The translations under genes and the position numbers were made by a program. 6,295 bases of DNA from Bacillota bacterium. Lineage in GTDB: Bacteria; Bacillota; Clostridia; Acetivibrionales; DSM-1351. The DNA lies in the NCBI GenBank assembly GCA_023436485.1, contig JAEZIU010000353.1:1-6295 (forward strand), written 5' to 3'. The first letter of the stretch is position 1. Each line of letters opens with the position of its first letter. Shown one piece after another: positions 5,102-6,295 of this stretch. Under the pieces are notes generated by a model that was given only the letters and a program-made list of their open reading frames with translations, did no database searches and was not told the DNA's origin.

Positions 5102-6295
5102 TTAAAAACCGGTTCTAAGTCCAAGTACTACTTGTTTCAAAATTGCAAAATCAATTGCATTGATGTCTCCATTATCATCAACATCAGCAGCTTTTAGCTG
5201 TTCGTCAGGCAAATTAATTTCTCCCATCAAGTATTTTTTCATATAGGCCAAATCAATTGCATTAACATCTCCATCTCCATTTACATCGCCTTTTTGTAAT
5301 GTTTGAGCAGGATTACTACCTATCTGAAGTATATATGCCTCCAACTGGGAGAGTTGCTCAGCAGTAAGCTGTGATGTATTTCCATGTCTGTCATCTGCAT
5401 TCTTCGTTGTCAGTACATCGTGGATTGTTGCAGCCGAACCATCATGCAGATATGGAGCAGTCCTCCACAACTCTTTAAGTGTTGGAGTGTAATACAATCC
5501 GTCAGGATCAAGAACGTCTTTTGTACCTACATCGTGAGCTTTTAAATCAGTATACAACGATCCTGAATGGCAATATGCACATTTGGTTTCCGGGCTTTCA
5601 AAAATTGCTTTTCCGGCAGCAGCATCAGCCGTCATTGTACCCTTATTTGAATATGGATCAGGTTCCTCAGAGAGGCTCTTGATATAAGCAGCTACATCAT
5701 CAAGTTCTTGTTGGGTTGGCTCTTTGAACTTTATGAATTTAAAACCTGCTTTTATACCAACATGGGCATCATCCCTTACTCCACGCCACATAGCAGGAGG
5801 TGTGTCAAAAACATTTAACATTGATTTGGTATTTTTGGTATTGCCGATACCGTCATTTGGCATATCCCAATCAAGTCCGTCGGCTCTACCACCAGGATGG
5901 CAGGAAGCACAGCTGAGCCACTTTTGTGTGGTAGTTGATCCATCGTAGAATATACGCTCACCACTTCTAACCTGACTTTCTTGGGGCTGAATACCGAGTT
6001 TTACCGTGCTTTTCAATACACTTCCGAAGGTATCTATAAAATATACTTCTCCTGCAAAATATGCACCTACGGCTACCGTTTTACCATCCGGTGATAATGA
6101 TATCCCTCTTGGCCCCTGGCCGGGTAGCTCTATCTCTTTTAGCAGACCTGCTCCCCATAAGGCTCCAAGATCGTATTTTAAATCACTTCTTTTTGTAGGA
6201 TCGGCTTTGATTTGTAACCAGATATCTGAATATGGTTTGTCAAATCCTGATTTTGAACGGAATAATAAGGAATAATTGCTTGACGAAGTTCCAGT
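5102..6295 (-). CDS. Dockerin-bearing di-heme cytochrome c peroxidase-like protein with beta-propeller (N-terminus off window)
   Basis: The frame is open to the right edge: 397 residues are present and the true start lies outside. A TTG at 6016-6014 is only an internal Leu codon. Residues 61-88 (GPRGISLSPDGKTVAV to YFIDT) are a YVTN/YncE-type beta-propeller blade. The next region has two c-type heme sites, CASCH (129-133; 5911-5897) and CAYCH (239-243; 5581-5567), in the cytochrome c peroxidase/MauG-like pattern: GERIFYDG before the first, NTKSMLNVFDTPP and MWRGVRDD after it, GKAIFE before the second, and TPTLKELWRTAPYLHDGSAAT after it. Residues 336-391 form a complete type I dockerin with two calcium loops (DVNGDGDVNAID and DVDDNGDINAID), Ala-Ile at positions 10/11 of both, and Lys-Lys or Lys-Gln at 17/18. 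Dockerins bind scaffoldin cohesins, so the protein should be secreted and cellulosomal. The reaction is unknown: peroxidase, sugar or alcohol oxidation and electron relay are all possible. Base composition looks richer in G+C than the neighbouring genes. Confidence 0.9.
   Translation of the reverse strand, partial: TGTSSSNYSLLFRSKSGFDKPYSDIWLQIKADPTKRSDLKYDLGALWGAGLLKEIELPGQGPRGISLSPDGKTVAVGAYFAGEVYFIDTFGSVLKSTVKLGIQPQESQVRSGERIFYDGSTTTQKWLSCASCHPGGRADGLDWDMPNDGIGNTKNTKSMLNVFDTPPAMWRGVRDDAHVGIKAGFKFIKFKEPTQQELDDVAAYIKSLSEEPDPYSNKGTMTADAAAGKAIFESPETKCAYCHSGSLYTDLKAHDVGTKDVLDPDGLYYTPTLKELWRTAPYLHDGSAATIHDVLTTKNADDRHGNTSQLTAEQLSQLEAYILQIGSNPAQTLQKGDVNGDGDVNAIDLAYMKKYLMGEINLPDEQLKAADVDDNGDINAIDFAILKQVVLGLRTGF

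Noticed and set aside
6014..6016. TTG as the translation start of the dockerin-cytochrome protein
   Set aside because: The same frame stays open for 93 more codons to the window edge and encodes a beta-propeller blade, so this is an internal Leu codon. A secreted protein would also need a signal peptide, which is not at this position.
5479..6275. Three plus-strand open frames (5479-5682, 5724-5948, 6006-6275) antisense to the cytochrome gene
   Set aside because: All lie opposite the heme and propeller coding sequence, whose motifs are unmistakable; the antisense products are not protein-like.

Overview
The window looks like chromosomal DNA from a mesophilic, cellulosome-producing clostridium of the Ruminiclostridium (Clostridium cellulolyticum/papyrosolvens) type. 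The evidence is AT-rich intergenic DNA, AGGAG-type ribosome binding sites, and type I dockerin sequence in two places. The intact dockerin carries Ala-Ile at positions 10/11 of both calcium-binding repeats, which from memory matches the C. cellulolyticum group rather than the Ser-Thr pattern of C. thermocellum. The species assignment is inference.

Layout, left to right. (1) 1-695, minus: the N-terminal 231 residues of a methylenetetrahydrofolate reductase (MetF), running off the left edge. (2) 696-1035: a divergent intergenic region with candidate promoters for metF (minus) and the next gene (plus), and a short leader that can fold into two hairpins, one reaching the ribosome binding site. 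(3) 1036-2775, plus: a complete tandem-ATPase ABC-F protein of the ribosome-protection/antibiotic-resistance type, closed by a strong terminator. (4) 2849-3863: a decaying zone. It holds a short membrane-anchored DUF4179-like protein (3090-3635) whose N-terminal part seems lost to a frameshift, then the ghost of a dockerin module (3638-3763) with an in-frame stop, then a 30-codon orphan reading frame. (5) 3865-4890, minus: an intact 341-residue soluble protein resembling BtrH/peptidase C39-like proteins of secondary-metabolite loci, without an obvious nucleophilic cysteine. (6) 5102-6295, minus: the C-terminal 397 residues of a large protein made of a beta-propeller end, a two-heme (CASCH, CAYCH) cytochrome c peroxidase/MauG-like region and a complete type I dockerin, followed by a terminator with a perfect 18-bp stem.

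The genes do not form one operon; most are single units with their own signals. The outstanding item is the last gene: a c-type di-heme protein apparently built to dock onto the cellulosome, which would place redox chemistry on an extracellular plant-cell-wall-degrading complex of an obligate anaerobe. The dockerin ghost 1.3 kb away suggests that this neighbourhood has gained and lost cellulosomal genes. The ABC-F gene and the C39-like gene may reflect self-protection and secondary metabolism, but nothing in the window links them directly.
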